A stretch of DNA of 64,000 nt from Campylobacter sp. MG1 (GCF_026616895.1 NZ_JANYME010000005.1:1-64000); one strand, 5' to 3'. Positions 27,328-36,995 are shown, numbered from the stretch's first letter. Made by a program: numbers and translations. Notes: generated by a model not told the origin, from the sequence alone.

Positions 27328-28074
27328 TTACATATTTTCAAATAAACTTTTGTTTAAATATGTTTGTCTTAATGCAATAATTTGCAATACTGCAGGAAAA
27401 GTTACTCTATAAGCAGGTCCAGCAATGTCCCAAGCAGTCCAAAACCCAGTAATAATCCAGCCAATAGGACCTGCTGCAAGAGACAAGGTTCTAGCAATTG
27501 CTGCATTTCCTGCTAATCTTAATCCATGTCCAAATAGTATTCTCCAAACAAAGTTAATTAATTTAAGTGTAAACACATAAGATTTAAAACCACCTAATCT
27601 AAATACTGTAATCCCTATTGTAGCAAGTCCTTGTGCTTTTAGTTGTGTGTATTCTATACCAAATTCTTTTGCAAGCTCTTTTAGTTGTTCATCACTTAAT
27701 TGTGTTTGCATATCTTCTAAAATTTTTTGCAAAAGATTTGTTTCTATCGTAGTTGTACTAGAATTTTTATTATAATTTACTCCTTGTTTATCACAAACAT
27801 CGCATAAAATTTCTCTATATAAAACTCCTTCATTAAATCTCAAAAAATTAGCAAAGCTATTTCCACCAAATTTTTGCAATTCTTCTGCCAAATCTTCCCA
27901 ATATTTAGAATAATCTTCACCATATCTTTTATAGTTTGTTCCTACTGTGATTGATTCTGTAAGTCTCAATTCTCCATCTTTAGGATCTTTTATCAATACA
28001 TCTGCAAGCCCTTTCAGCTCATCACTGCTTAATTTACTTAAAAACTCTAAGTCTTTATCATATCTATAAGCCAT
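27328..28074 (-). CDS. YaaW/UPF0174 family protein (DUF3944 N-terminus)
   Basis: 248 residues. MAYRYDKDLEFLSKLSSDELKGLADVLI, the FGGNSFANFLR block and GVLYREILCDVCDKQGVNYNKNS match the UPF0174 (YaaW) family as I recall it. The C-terminal third has Gly/Ala-rich hydrophobic stretches (AGNAAIARTLSLAAGPIGWIITGFWTAWDIAGPAYRVTFPAVLQI), suggesting membrane association. Function unknown. GGAG precedes the ATG. A G10 tract lies 37-46 bases upstream beside a TAAAAT box, so expression may be phase-variable. Confidence 0.85.
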   Translation of the reverse strand: MAYRYDKDLEFLSKLSSDELKGLADVLIKDPKDGELRLTESITVGTNYKRYGEDYSKYWEDLAEELQKFGGNSFANFLRFNEGVLYREILCDVCDKQGVNYNKNSSTTTIETNLLQKILEDMQTQLSDEQLKELAKEFGIEYTQLKAQGLATIGITVFRLGGFKSYVFTLKLINFVWRILFGHGLRLAGNAAIARTLSLAAGPIGWIITGFWTAWDIAGPAYRVTFPAVLQIIALRQTYLNKSLFENM

Positions 28075-28104
28075 TTACTCTCCTTAATTATTAAAATAGA
28101 TGTT

Positions 28105-28110
28105 ATTTTA
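28105..28110 (-). promoter_or_regulatory. -10-like box next to the G10 tract, for the yaaW-like gene
   Basis: On the minus strand G10 is directly followed by TAAAAT and about 30 bases later by the SD and ATG. The tract would occupy the spacer just upstream of the -10 box, so its length would change promoter geometry. Confidence 0.4.
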
Positions 28111-28120
28111 CCCCCCCCCC
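28111..28120. repeat. Homopolymeric C10 tract in a divergent promoter region
   Basis: Ten C on the plus strand between the yaaW-like gene and the 58-aa ORF. It also lies 24-33 bases upstream of the TATAAT at 28144-28149 that serves the plus-strand ORF, so slippage could affect both genes. Confidence 0.9.
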
Positions 28121-28168
28121 TAACTTAAAAAAACATTAATATATATAATGTAACAAAAAGGAGTTTAA

Positions 28169-28345
28169 ATGAGAGAATATTTAGCAACTTATATAGATAA
28201 AGATTATAAAGCATTTCACAAAAAACTAGTTTTTACAAAATACGAGATTTTAGGAATTCACTCTAAATTACTTAAAGACTATGTAAAAAATCTTCAAAAA
28301 GGGCATAAAGCTGTATTTGATATAAAAAGCAATAATACTATATAA
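28169..28345 (+). CDS. Small hypothetical protein, 58 aa
   Basis: A 58-codon gene with a good ribosome site (AAAAAGGAGTTTAAATG) and a perfect TATAAT at 28144-28149. The product MREYLATYIDKDYKAFHKKL and onward is basic, soluble and predicted alpha/beta, without signal peptide or membrane segment. I do not recognise it. The promoter and SD argue that it is expressed; it is divergent from the yaaW-like gene across the C10 tract. Confidence 0.6.
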   Translation: MREYLATYIDKDYKAFHKKLVFTKYEILGIHSKLLKDYVKNLQKGHKAVFDIKSNNTI

Positions 28346-28854
28346 ATATGGCTAGGGCTTGATAGGTGCTTTTGGCTAATGAATTTAAATTAAGAATTTC
28401 GTTTTTAAAATCGCATAATTTAGACAAAAATACGCTTAAATTAACCATACAAAAATGTAAAGTTAATTACCAAAAAATAATTTATAAATTTTATCAAATT
28501 GCAAAAACCATAAAAATTAACTTATTCTTAAAATATCAATAAAATTTCTTACAATAAAACTATTGATATGAATATAATAAAATCTAATATTCTACAAATA
28601 CCACAAATAAAAATATCCAAAACATAAAAACCTATCAAAATACTAGCGACGATAGATTGTTTTAACATTGAATTTAATTTATAAATTTATTATAATTGCC
28701 ATAGTTTTTTAATATCATTTTAAAATACCAAAAAACAAATAGTTATAATCTAAATTTCTCTAATCTTATTGCTAATTACAACTATAAAAATAATTATAAA
28801 CAAGCAAATAAGATTAAAAATGTTTATTTTTAGTTTTAAAAAATAGATCAAATA
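28346..28854. other. 509-base AT-rich gap without a recognisable gene
   Basis: No convincing ORF or RNA gene on either strand. An imperfect inverted repeat around TAATCTTATT (near 28765) and AAATAAGATTA (near 28810) with a loop of about 30 bases might form the terminator of the DUF285 gene. The rest may be relic sequence in this variable region. Confidence 0.5.
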
Positions 28855-29283
28855 TTAAATATTTTTCGCCTTACTACCAAAAAACATTAAAGTATCATTT
28901 TTAACATTATTCATATCAAAACTAAAAATTTGTTCTAAACTAGAGCATTCAAAAAACATACCTTGCATATTTTTTACATTACTAGTATTGAAATTTAAAG
29001 GTTTATTAAAATTAATACAATGCGCAAACATCCATTCCATATTTGTAACACTACTTGTATCAAATTTTAATTCTTCATTAAAATACGAACAACCAAAAAA
29101 CATCATACTCATATCAGCTACCCTGCTTGTATCCCAAGTATTTATCCCACTAAAATCTTTTCTTTTACTATCGTTAAAAAGTCCACTCATATCAATTATT
29201 AAACTAGTATCAATATCAGCTAAATTGATGCTATTATCTTTTAATATCTCTTGTAATTGCTCTTTTGTGCTAGGTCTTAACAT
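28855..29283 (-). CDS. DUF285 (BspA-like) leucine-rich-repeat protein
   Basis: 142 residues. After an N-terminal block PSTKEQLQEILKDNSINLADIDTSLIIDMSGLF come three 23-25-residue repeats with the consensus FDTSxVxNMxxMFxxCxxFN, the signature of BspA-like/DUF285 proteins. There is no signal peptide, so this member is probably cytoplasmic. Such short proteins are frequent in Campylobacterota accessory regions; function unknown. Its ATG overlaps the end of trpA by 7 bases and it has no other promoter, so it appears attached to the trp operon. Confidence 0.8.
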   Translation of the reverse strand: MLRPSTKEQLQEILKDNSINLADIDTSLIIDMSGLFNDSKRKDFSGINTWDTSRVADMSMMFFGCSYFNEELKFDTSSVTNMEWMFAHCINFNKPLNFNTSNVKNMQGMFFECSSLEQIFSFDMNNVKNDTLMFFGSKAKNI

Positions 29284-30041
29284 ATTGCATCCACCATACT
29301 TTTAACATACTCTCCTATAAATTGAGGAGCGTTTTTTCCATGCTTTTCTAATAATTTTACAATAGCTGAACCAACTATTATTCCATCGGCAATTTTACTA
29401 ATCTCTTTTGCTTGAGTCGGTGTTGAAATCCCAAAACCTATAGCACAAGGTAAATTTGAATGTTTTTTTATGACTTTTACAATGGAGCTTAAATCCGTAT
29501 TTATGTTTGCTCTTTCTCCAGTAACTCCTAAAGATGACACAAGATATATAAACCCACTTGCATCTTTTGCTATCATTTTTATCCTATCATTTGAAGTTGG
29601 TGCGATAAGTGATATTAAAGCCACATCGTATTTTAAAGAATACTCTAAAAACTCGCCTTTTTCTTCATAAGGCAAATCAGGCAAAATTATCCCACTAATT
29701 CCTACATCTTTACACTTTTTAAAAAATTCATCACTTCCATAAGAAAAAACCACATTAGAATAAGTCATAAAAACAAGCGGCACATTAACGCTAAGCTCTT
29801 TAACCATATCAAAGATTTTATCCGTTGTAACACCATTAGCTAAAGCTCTTGCATTTGCTTCTTCAATCACTTCGCCTTCAGCCGTAGGGTCTGAAAATGG
29901 AATTCCTAGCTCAATTAAACTTGCCCCATTTAGCTGCATTTCCTTAATCGCTTCTTTAGTAGTATCTAAATCAGGGTCGCCACAAGTTATAAAGCCTATG
30001 AAAGCTTTTTTATCCATAAACGCATTTTTTATCTTATTCAT
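29277..30041 (-). CDS. trpA: Tryptophan synthase alpha chain (TrpA)
   Basis: 254 residues from ATG 30041, which has AAAGGAG upstream and overlaps the trpB stop by 8 bases; a longer frame to 30077 lies within trpB and is rejected. Catalytic Glu is in [15 protein letters not shown] and the Asp in [14 protein letters not shown]; the phosphate-binding GFGIST and [10 protein letters not shown] motifs are present. It cleaves indole-3-glycerol phosphate and channels indole to TrpB. Confidence 0.95.
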   Translation of the reverse strand: MNKIKNAFMDKKAFIGFITCGDPDLDTTKEAIKEMQLNGASLIELGIPFSDPTAEGEVIEEANARALANGVTTDKIFDMVKELSVNVPLVFMTYSNVVFSYGSDEFFKKCKDVGISGIILPDLPYEEKGEFLEYSLKYDVALISLIAPTSNDRIKMIAKDASGFIYLVSSLGVTGERANINTDLSSIVKVIKKHSNLPCAIGFGISTPTQAKEISKIADGIIVGSAIVKLLEKHGKNAPQFIGEYVKSMVDAIC

Positions 30042-31800
30042 AAATATTTTCTCCTTTATATCTAGCAATAGCAGCACAATCTTTATCGCCCCTACCTGAA
30101 AGCGTAACTACAATTATGCTATCTTTTGGCATTTTTGGTGCGATTTGCATAGCGTGATATACTGCGTGTGCTGATTCAATCGCAGGGATAATTCCTTCAA
30201 CTTTAGTTAAATACTCAAACGCCTCCACAGCTTGTGCGTCCGTAACGCCAACATATTTTGCTCTTTTTATATCGTGCAAATACGCATGCTCAGGTCCAAC
30301 CCCAGGATAATCAAGCCCCGCCGAGATAGAATAAACAGGTGCAATTTGACCATATTTATCTTGACAAAAATACGATTTCATTCCATGAAATATCCCAACG
30401 CTTCCTACATTTATCGTTGCAGCTGTTTTAGGGGTATTTATCCCATCTCCTGCAGCCTCGCAACCTATAAGCTCCACATCTTTATCATCTATAAAATGAT
30501 AAAAACTTCCAATAGCATTAGAACCACCACCAACACAAGCTAAAACAGCGTTTGGTAGCTTGCCTTCAATTTCTAAAATCTGCTCTTTTATCTCTTTAGA
30601 AATCACTGCTTGAAAATCTCTTACCATAGTTGGAAACGGGTGTGGTCCCATAACAGAGCCAAGACAATAATGAGTATCATGCATTCTACTAACCCATTCT
30701 TTTAGCGTTGCTGATACGGCGTCTTTTAGTGTAGCTGTGCCACTTTTAACAGCTATTACTTTTGCTCCAAGTAATTTCATACGATAAACATTTAGCGCTT
30801 GTCTTATGGTATCTTCTTCACCCATATAAACTACACACTCCATTCCAAAAAGTGCCGCTGCAGTTGCAGTCGCCACTCCGTGCTGACCTGCTCCAGTTTC
30901 AGCTATTAGCCTAGTTTTTCCCATCTTTTTAGCTAAAAGCGCTTGACCTAAAACATTGTTTATCTTATGTGCTCCTGTGTGGTTTAAATCTTCTCTTTTA
31001 AGATAAATTTTTGCTCCACCTAAATCCTTTGTCATAGATTTTGCATAATATAGCCTTGATGGGCGATTTGCATAATCGTTTAATAAATTTTGCAATTCCT
31101 GATTGAAATTCTCATCATTTTTATAAAATTCATAAGCTTTTTCTAGCTCAATTACTGCATTCATAAGTGTTTCTGGCATATATTGTCCGCCGTGTATCCC
31201 AAAACGACCTTTCATTCTCACTCCTTGTATAAAATCTTTTACCATTTTTTCATCTTTAAAGCCATTTATTTCAACCCCCGAACTAATATCTAGTGCATAA
31301 GGGTTTAGCTTTTTTGCTTTGTATAAATTGCTGTAATTTAGCCCACCTGCTAAAAAATACTCTCTATTAAATCCAGCCAAAAGCCCCCAATCAAAGCTTT
31401 TTCCACTTCCTGCTACTTTATAATCAAGCAAAACATAATCAGCACTTGATTTTAAAGCTTTTTCTAAGTCTGCTTTATCGTTTATCCCGTAAGCTTTTAT
31501 GATAGGCTTACTTGTTAGGCTTTTTAGTTCTTTTATATAATCATCATCTTCATTTGCGTGAAGCTGTATAATGTCTATAAAATCAAGAGCTTTGCAAATT
31601 TCGTTTGTTTTGGCGTCACAAAACACCCCAACGCTTAAAATATCTTTATCTAAATCATTTTTTAGGCTTTTTGCCGTATCAAAATCAATATATCTTTTGC
31701 TATTTTTAGCAAAAATAAAACCTACAAAATCAGGTTTATAAGCATTCATAATCCTTATTTCATCAAGGTTTTTTATCCCACAAATCTTAACTTTACTCAT
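30034..31800 (-). CDS. trpFB: Fused phosphoribosylanthranilate isomerase - tryptophan synthase beta (TrpF-TrpB)
   Basis: One 588-codon frame. Residues 1-195 are TrpF (catalytic Cys in KICGIKN, Asp in YVLLDYK, SSGVE phosphate loop). From Met196 the sequence is a full TrpB of 393 residues: [21 protein letters not shown] Lys in [10 protein letters not shown] (Lys279 of the fusion), catalytic Glu in [16 protein letters not shown]-phosphate GGGSNAIG. No linker exists and an intact AAGGAG lies 6 bases before ATG 31215, so free TrpB could also be made from an internal start. Overlaps trpC by 4 bases. Confidence 0.9.
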   Translation of the reverse strand: MSKVKICGIKNLDEIRIMNAYKPDFVGFIFAKNSKRYIDFDTAKSLKNDLDKDILSVGVFCDAKTNEICKALDFIDIIQLHANEDDDYIKELKSLTSKPIIKAYGINDKADLEKALKSSADYVLLDYKVAGSGKSFDWGLLAGFNREYFLAGGLNYSNLYKAKKLNPYALDISSGVEINGFKDEKMVKDFIQGVRMKGRFGIHGGQYMPETLMNAVIELEKAYEFYKNDENFNQELQNLLNDYANRPSRLYYAKSMTKDLGGAKIYLKREDLNHTGAHKINNVLGQALLAKKMGKTRLIAETGAGQHGVATATAAALFGMECVVYMGEEDTIRQALNVYRMKLLGAKVIAVKSGTATLKDAVSATLKEWVSRMHDTHYCLGSVMGPHPFPTMVRDFQAVISKEIKEQILEIEGKLPNAVLACVGGGSNAIGSFYHFIDDKDVELIGCEAAGDGINTPKTAATINVGSVGIFHGMKSYFCQDKYGQIAPVYSISAGLDYPGVGPEHAYLHDIKRAKYVGVTDAQAVEAFEYLTKVEGIIPAIESAHAVYHAMQIAPKMPKDSIIVVTLSGRGDKDCAAIARYKGENIYE

Positions 31801-32579
31801 AAAAGTGCTTTTAATTCTTTAAGTTTTTGTGCTTTATCATTTGCTTTCATCAAGCTTTCACCTATCAAAGCTCCGTTTACGCCACCAAGTGCTAGAGTTT
31901 TTATATCATTTGCGTCTTTTATGCCACTTTCTGCTATAAAAATCACATCATTTGGGACTAATTTTCTAAGATTTAGGCTATTGTTTGTATCTACACTAAA
32001 ATCTTTTAGATTTCTATTATTTACGCCGATTATTTTTGCACCAACCTTTAAGGCTTTTTTGATTTCATCTTCATCGTGAGCTTCAACTAAAGCACAAATG
32101 CCTAAATCATCACATATTTTAAGGTATTCTTTAAGCTTTATTTCATCTAAAACCGAGCAAATAAGTAGTACAGCACTTGCCCCTAATAGCCTTGCTTCAT
32201 AAATCATATAGCTATCTATTATAAAATCTTTTCTAAGCGTTGGAATAGATATATTTTGTGAGATTTGCTCAAGGTATAAATTATCTCCTAAAAACCATTT
32301 AGGTTCAGTTAAAACTGACACTGCATTTGCACCAGCACTTTCATAATCTTTTGCAATTTTTAAATAATCAAATTCGTTTGCAATGATACCTTTAGAAGGA
32401 GATGCCTTTTTACACTCGCAAATAAAGGCAAAATCAGTATTTTTAAGACTATTATAAAAGCTAAAATCTCCTTTTTTAACCTTTAGTGCTTTTTCTTTAA
32501 CCTCATCAAAACCCATTATTTTCTTGGCTTCTTGCACCCTGATTGTCGCATAATCACAAATTGCAGTTAAGATATTCAT
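31797..32579 (-). CDS. trpC: Indole-3-glycerol phosphate synthase (TrpC)
   Basis: 260 residues, a TIM barrel. [13 protein letters not shown] carries the catalytic Lys and substrate-binding Ser, [20 protein letters not shown] the second Lys, and [13 protein letters not shown] and AESGIK the later conserved loops. It converts CDRP to indole-glycerol phosphate. It lies 3 bases after trpD. Confidence 0.95.
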   Translation of the reverse strand: MNILTAICDYATIRVQEAKKIMGFDEVKEKALKVKKGDFSFYNSLKNTDFAFICECKKASPSKGIIANEFDYLKIAKDYESAGANAVSVLTEPKWFLGDNLYLEQISQNISIPTLRKDFIIDSYMIYEARLLGASAVLLICSVLDEIKLKEYLKICDDLGICALVEAHDEDEIKKALKVGAKIIGVNNRNLKDFSVDTNNSLNLRKLVPNDVIFIAESGIKDANDIKTLALGGVNGALIGESLMKANDKAQKLKELKALL

Positions 32580-32582
32580 TTT

Positions 32583-33602
32583 TTACTCATTGCTTATTTT
32601 TATTAAATCCTCTAAAGTTTTTAAGGCTTTTTTAGATTTTATAAGTTCATTTGCTAAATTTATACCGTCTTTTAAAGTATCGACTTTGCCACCTACATAA
32701 AGTGCTGCACCGGCGTTAAGTAAAACTACATTTTTTCTATGTCCTTCTTCGCCACTAAGAATACTTCTAGTAATTTGTGCGTTTTCTTTAGCGTCGCCAC
32801 CTAAAATATCACTTTTAAGACATCTTTTTAAGCCAAAATCTTCAGGCTTAATGGTGTAGCTTTTATACCAGCCGTCTTTAAACTCACATATAGCAGTTTC
32901 ACTACTTAATGAAATCTCATCAAGCTTATCTTTGCCATACACAACCATACCACGCTTAACCCCAAGGCTCATTAAAACATTTGCAAGTGGGATTAATAAA
33001 TGCTCATCATATACGCCTAAAACTTGCATAGATGGGCTTGCTGGATTTGTTAAAGGTCCAAGGATATTAAAAACCGTTCTAAATCCAAGCTCACGCCTTA
33101 AGGTTCCTACATATTTCATAGATGAGTGATAATTTTGTGCGAAAATAAAACAAAGTCCAACTTTATTTAATAATTCTACACATTTTTGTGGGCTTTGGTT
33201 GATATTTACTCCAAGTGCTTCAAAACAATCTGCTGTGCCACTTTTTGATGAGGCTGCACGGTTGCCATGTTTTGCTACTTTTACGCCACCACTAGCTACT
33301 ACGATAGCTGATGTAGTAGAGATATTAAAACTATTTGAGCCATCTCCACCAGTTCCAACTAAATCAAGCACTTCTAAATTTACACAATCTACTTTTTGTG
33401 AATGTGCTCTCATAGCTGCTGCACAACCTGCTATTTCAGGTATGGTTTCGGCTTTTGTGCTTTTAGTTGATAGGGCTGCTAAAAAGGCTGCATTTTGAGT
33501 TTGGGTAGTATTACCACTCATAATTTCATTTATCACATTATACGCTTCATCATAAGTTAAATCTTCTTTGCTTACTATTTTTACAATGGCTTCTTTTATC
33601 AT
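32583..33602 (-). CDS. trpD: Anthranilate phosphoribosyltransferase (TrpD)
   Basis: 339 residues, the size of the stand-alone enzyme. The PRPP site [18 protein letters not shown], the [12 protein letters not shown] loop and the [10 protein letters not shown] motif are present. There is no N-terminal glutamine amidotransferase (TrpG) domain, unlike C. jejuni where, from memory, trpG and trpD are fused. It leads a trpDCFBA unit with its own promoter. Confidence 0.95.
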   Translation of the reverse strand: MIKEAIVKIVSKEDLTYDEAYNVINEIMSGNTTQTQNAAFLAALSTKSTKAETIPEIAGCAAAMRAHSQKVDCVNLEVLDLVGTGGDGSNSFNISTTSAIVVASGGVKVAKHGNRAASSKSGTADCFEALGVNINQSPQKCVELLNKVGLCFIFAQNYHSSMKYVGTLRRELGFRTVFNILGPLTNPASPSMQVLGVYDEHLLIPLANVLMSLGVKRGMVVYGKDKLDEISLSSETAICEFKDGWYKSYTIKPEDFGLKRCLKSDILGGDAKENAQITRSILSGEEGHRKNVVLLNAGAALYVGGKVDTLKDGINLANELIKSKKALKTLEDLIKISNE

Positions 33603-33625
33603 TATCCCTCCTTTAATAAAATTTC

Positions 33626-33631
33626 ATTATA
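33626..33631 (-). promoter_or_regulatory. -10 box of trpDCFBA
   Basis: TATAAT in GTGATATAATG on the minus strand, 24 bases before the trpD start and after pstB. It would let trpDCFBA be transcribed independently of the upstream pst genes. A 9-bp AT-rich inverted repeat (TTAGTTTTA / TAAAACTAA) just upstream might terminate pst transcription. Confidence 0.5.
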
Positions 33632-33690
33632 TCACAAAATACGCCAAACATACGAAATTTGCTTAGTTTTACTATGATTCAAATATAAAA

Positions 33691-34410
33691 CTAAATATTT
33701 TTTAAATATTCTTTTAGTTTTTCACTTTTAGGATTGTTAAAAAGTTCATTTTTATCGCCATATTCTATAATTTTTCCATCCTGCATAAAAACAATTTTAT
33801 TGGCTATTCGCTTTGCTTGAGAAAGGTTGTGTGTAATTATTATAATTGTGTGATTTTTTACTAAATTTAAAAGTGTTTTTTCAATTATTTTTGTATTGTT
33901 AATATCAAGGTTTGAACAAGGTTCATCAAGTAATAATACTTTAGGATTTATGCTAAGTGTTCTTGCAATACATAATCTTTGCTTTTGACCACCACTTAAA
34001 ATCAATGCACTTTTATTTAATTCATCTTTTATCTCATCATAAAGATTACATTCTTTTAAAAGATTTATCGCTAGATTATTTAAAACTTTTTTATCTTTTA
34101 TTCCATGATAAATTGGAGCATATGTAAGATTTTGTAAAATTGACATAGGAAAAGGAGTTGCATTTTGAAGTAGCATTCCTACATTTTTTCTTAAAATATC
34201 TTTTTTTATAGTTTTGATATTTTGATTTTCAAAAAATATTTCTCCATTGTAATTTTCATTTATTAAGCTTATTGTATTTAAAAGTGTAGTTTTACCACTA
34301 CCTGATTGACCTATAATTGCAGTAATTTTATTTTTTTCAAAATCAATATTAATGTTTTTTAAAATTTCTTTTTTATTTAAATTAACATATAAATTTTTAA
34401 TTTCTATCAT
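33691..34410 (-). CDS. ABC transporter ATPase, PstB-like
   Basis: 239 residues with Walker A GQSGSGKTTLL, signature LSGGQKQRLCIARTL, Walker B VLLLDEPCSNLD and switch His in IIITHNLSQA. It pairs with two PstC/PstA-type permeases and a PstS-type binding protein. The Walker B context (DEPCSNLDI) differs from classic PstB (DEPTSALDP), so the substrate could be another oxyanion; phosphate is the best guess. The start overlaps pstA by 14 bases. Confidence 0.8.
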   Translation of the reverse strand: MIEIKNLYVNLNKKEILKNINIDFEKNKITAIIGQSGSGKTTLLNTISLINENYNGEIFFENQNIKTIKKDILRKNVGMLLQNATPFPMSILQNLTYAPIYHGIKDKKVLNNLAINLLKECNLYDEIKDELNKSALILSGGQKQRLCIARTLSINPKVLLLDEPCSNLDINNTKIIEKTLLNLVKNHTIIIITHNLSQAKRIANKIVFMQDGKIIEYGDKNELFNNPKSEKLKEYLKNI

Positions 34411-35218
34411 TTTTTGCCCCTAAAAAATAACTAAAACATAAAATAATTAGAACAATAACTAATAAAACTAAAGCAGTAGCATAAGCATTATCTATACAAA
34501 AACCTTGCGATGAAAGTATATAAATATGATTTGCAAGACTCATTGATGGCTTAAAAATATTAAAATTAACCCTAGAATTAATAACAGCCATACAAAACAT
34601 AACAGCAGCAGTTGAACTAATAGCATAAGAAAAAGCTAAACTAAGCGTTAAAATTATATTTTTTATATTCTGTGGCAAAATAATCTTAAAAATAGTATAA
34701 ATTTTGCTGACACCAAGTAAATAAGATGATAGAATAATCTCTTTAGATATATCATTAAAAGCTTTTTCAAATTTAAATAAAATCATAGGAAAAATCATTA
34801 TTGCAAGTGTTAAGCCACCTGATAAAATAGATTTTGAAAAACCAAAATAAACACTAAAAATAGCATATCCAAACATTCCAATTACAATTGATGGCATACT
34901 CCCAATACACCTTATAAAAAAATGAATTACTGTTTTATATTTAATATTTTTTTCATAAAAAACTAAATATAAAGCACAACAAATTCCAAAAAATCCAGCT
35001 ATTAATATAGCAATAAGCGATGATAAAATACTACCAATGATAGCAGGAGCTATACCACCACTACTTCCAAAAACATCACCTTGTGGAATTTGTGTTAAAA
35101 ATTCAAAACTTACAAAGGCATAACCTTTATAAAATATATAAACAATCATAAAAAAAGCCACGCTTAAAATCAAGAAAGCACTAAAATAAACCCACAATAA
35201 AATTAAAAATTTATTCAT
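34397..35218 (-). CDS. pstA: ABC transporter permease, PstA-like
   Basis: 273 residues with six membrane segments. The EAA-type coupling loop is SSYLLGVSKIYTIFKIILPQNIKNII, and GGIAPAIIGSILSSLIAILIAGFFGICCALYL near the N-terminus is typical of PstA. It overlaps pstC by 4 bases. Phosphate is the likely substrate. Confidence 0.8.
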   Translation of the reverse strand: MNKFLILLWVYFSAFLILSVAFFMIVYIFYKGYAFVSFEFLTQIPQGDVFGSSGGIAPAIIGSILSSLIAILIAGFFGICCALYLVFYEKNIKYKTVIHFFIRCIGSMPSIVIGMFGYAIFSVYFGFSKSILSGGLTLAIMIFPMILFKFEKAFNDISKEIILSSYLLGVSKIYTIFKIILPQNIKNIILTLSLAFSYAISSTAAVMFCMAVINSRVNFNIFKPSMSLANHIYILSSQGFCIDNAYATALVLLVIVLIILCFSYFLGAKNDRN

Positions 35219-36060
35219 ATAAATTTCTTTTTTAAAAAATCAATCAAAATATTTATGCAAATTATCATAAAAACTAAAAAAAGCCCCATAGCAAATAAAG
35301 CTTGATAATGAGTGCTATTTACTTCTACCATACCCATTTCTAATGCTATTGTTGATGAGATGGTGCTTGATTTTCCAAATAAATTTGGAAAAATATGAGC
35401 ATTGCCTATAACCATCATAACAGCCATTGTTTCTCCAATAGCTCTTCCTAAAGATAAAATTATGCCAACAAAAATACCTTTTAATGAATTTCGTATAATT
35501 ATGCGTTGTATAAAATAAAATTTATCCACGCCTAAGGCATTTGATGATTTTTCGTATTTATTTTTTAAAATTTCTATAGTTTGAGTATTTACATTGATAA
35601 TAAATGGTAAAACCATAATACTTAAAATAATCCCACCAGCTAAAACACTCTCTCCAGAACTTTTACCTAAAACTTCAAAACCTTTTACTAAAATACTAAG
35701 ACCTAAAAATCCATAAACAACGGATGGGATAGATGCTAAAAATAAAACTAAAAAATTTAAAAAATCTTTAATCTTTTTAGGCACAAAAAAACATAAAAAT
35801 ATACTAAAACCAAAACCTATAGGTAAAGCTATAAATACGCCTAAAAAAGCTATATATAAAGTCCCGATAATGATATTAAAAGCACCAAATTTATTATAAT
35901 TTGGTCGCCATTTATCACCTAAAATAAAATCAAAAAAAGAATAATCTTTAAAAAATAAAAAAGATTCTTTTGCCATAAACAAAATTATCAAAAAAACTAT
36001 GGCAAAAGAAATAAAAGTAGCAAATTTTAAAAATCTCTTAAAATATATATCCTTATACAA
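35215..36060 (-). CDS. pstC: ABC transporter permease, PstC-like
   Basis: 281 residues with six membrane segments. PNYNKFGAFNIIIGTLYIAFLGVFIALPIGFG and GRAIGETMAVMMVIGNA are conserved PstC blocks, the latter flanking the coupling loop. It lies 9 bases after the binding-protein gene. Confidence 0.82.
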   Translation of the reverse strand: MYKDIYFKRFLKFATFISFAIVFLIILFMAKESFLFFKDYSFFDFILGDKWRPNYNKFGAFNIIIGTLYIAFLGVFIALPIGFGFSIFLCFFVPKKIKDFLNFLVLFLASIPSVVYGFLGLSILVKGFEVLGKSSGESVLAGGIILSIMVLPFIINVNTQTIEILKNKYEKSSNALGVDKFYFIQRIIIRNSLKGIFVGIILSLGRAIGETMAVMMVIGNAHIFPNLFGKSSTISSTIALEMGMVEVNSTHYQALFAMGLFLVFMIICINILIDFLKKKFI

Positions 36061-36069
36061 AACAAATCT

Positions 36070-36933
36070 TTATTTTACAGGTATATATCCATTATCAGAT
36101 ATAGACTTTTTACCTTTTTTTGAATATATATAGTCAATAAAAGCTTTTTCTTGCTCCGATAAATCTCCATCTTTTATTACAAGTAAAGGGCGTTTTATAA
36201 AATAAGAATTATTTAAAATATTTTCAACACTAGGCTCTATTCCATCAACATTTAAAGCCTCTAATTTATCCTTATTTTGATTATAAACTCCAAATGAAGC
36301 ATAACCTATAGCATATTTATTTTCAGTAATTTTTTTAACTAAAGCACCCATTGATGGAGCTATTATCACATCTTCTTTAACTTCTAAATCTTTCATAACA
36401 CTTTTTTGAAAAACTTCATGTGCTCCACCACCTAAATCTCTTACCACAACTACTATTTCTTTATTGTCTAATCTTTTATCAATATCACTCCAGTATTTAT
36501 ACTCACCTGAAAATATTTTTTGTAAAGTTTGTGTTGATATGTCCTTATAGTAATTTAAATAAGGATTATCTTTATTTAAAGATATCGTCAAAGCATCTTG
36601 AGCTAGGATAAATTCTTGGTATTTTGACATCTTAGCCTTTTCACTATCCTTTACTTCTCTTGCTACCATACCAAAATCACTCACTTTATCAACAACACTT
36701 TTTATCCCCGTCCCAGAGCCACCTGAAGATACATAAATATTTATTTTTGTATTTGTAAAATTAGAATTTACCTTATCCCAAGTTTGATACTCACTTATAA
36801 AATCACTTGAAATTTTAGATATAACTGGAGCTAGTGATGATGAACCATTAAAAGTAATATCTGATTTAAAATCACTAGCAACTAAAGACCCGCAAGCTAA
36901 AAAAGATAATAAAATTAATTTAATTTTTTTCAT
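36070..36933 (-). CDS. pstS: PstS-like phosphate-binding protein
   Basis: 287 residues with a signal peptide KKIKLILLSFLACGSLVA. The mature start TFNGSSSLAPVISK and the loop YVSSGGSGTGIKSV bind the anion in PstS proteins, and VVRDLGGGAHEVFQKSV corresponds to the RxxGSGT-type loop in modified form. It leads the pstSCAB-like set; no phoU follows. The region encoding its SD and first ten codons is duplicated immediately upstream. Confidence 0.83.
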   Translation of the reverse strand: MKKIKLILLSFLACGSLVASDFKSDITFNGSSSLAPVISKISSDFISEYQTWDKVNSNFTNTKINIYVSSGGSGTGIKSVVDKVSDFGMVAREVKDSEKAKMSKYQEFILAQDALTISLNKDNPYLNYYKDISTQTLQKIFSGEYKYWSDIDKRLDNKEIVVVVRDLGGGAHEVFQKSVMKDLEVKEDVIIAPSMGALVKKITENKYAIGYASFGVYNQNKDKLEALNVDGIEPSVENILNNSYFIKRPLLVIKDGDLSEQEKAFIDYIYSKKGKKSISDNGYIPVK

Positions 36934-36995
36934 AAAAACTCCTAAAAAAAAGATAATAAAATTAATTTAATTTTTTTCATAAAAACTCCTAAAAA
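36899..36995. repeat. 47-bp tandem duplication at the pstS start
   Basis: The segment around the pstS SD, ATG and first codons (36899-36948) recurs at 36946-36995 with identical sequence and a period of 47 bases; only the length of the A runs at the ends differs. Confidence 0.9.
36942..36980 (-). CDS. 12-codon duplicate upstream ORF of pstS
   Basis: The extra copy has its own AGGAG and ATG (36980) and encodes MKKIKLILLSFF before TAG. The TAG overlaps the SD of pstS (TTTTAGGAG), so ribosomes finishing it would stop on the pstS ribosome site 8 bases before its ATG. It could couple or tune translation, or be a neutral by-product. Confidence 0.4.
   Translation of the reverse strand: MKKIKLILLSFF

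Noticed and set aside
29277-30077. Longer trpA reading from 30077
   Set aside because: The extra 12 codons overlap trpB without a ribosome site; ATG 30041 has AAAGGAG at the right distance.
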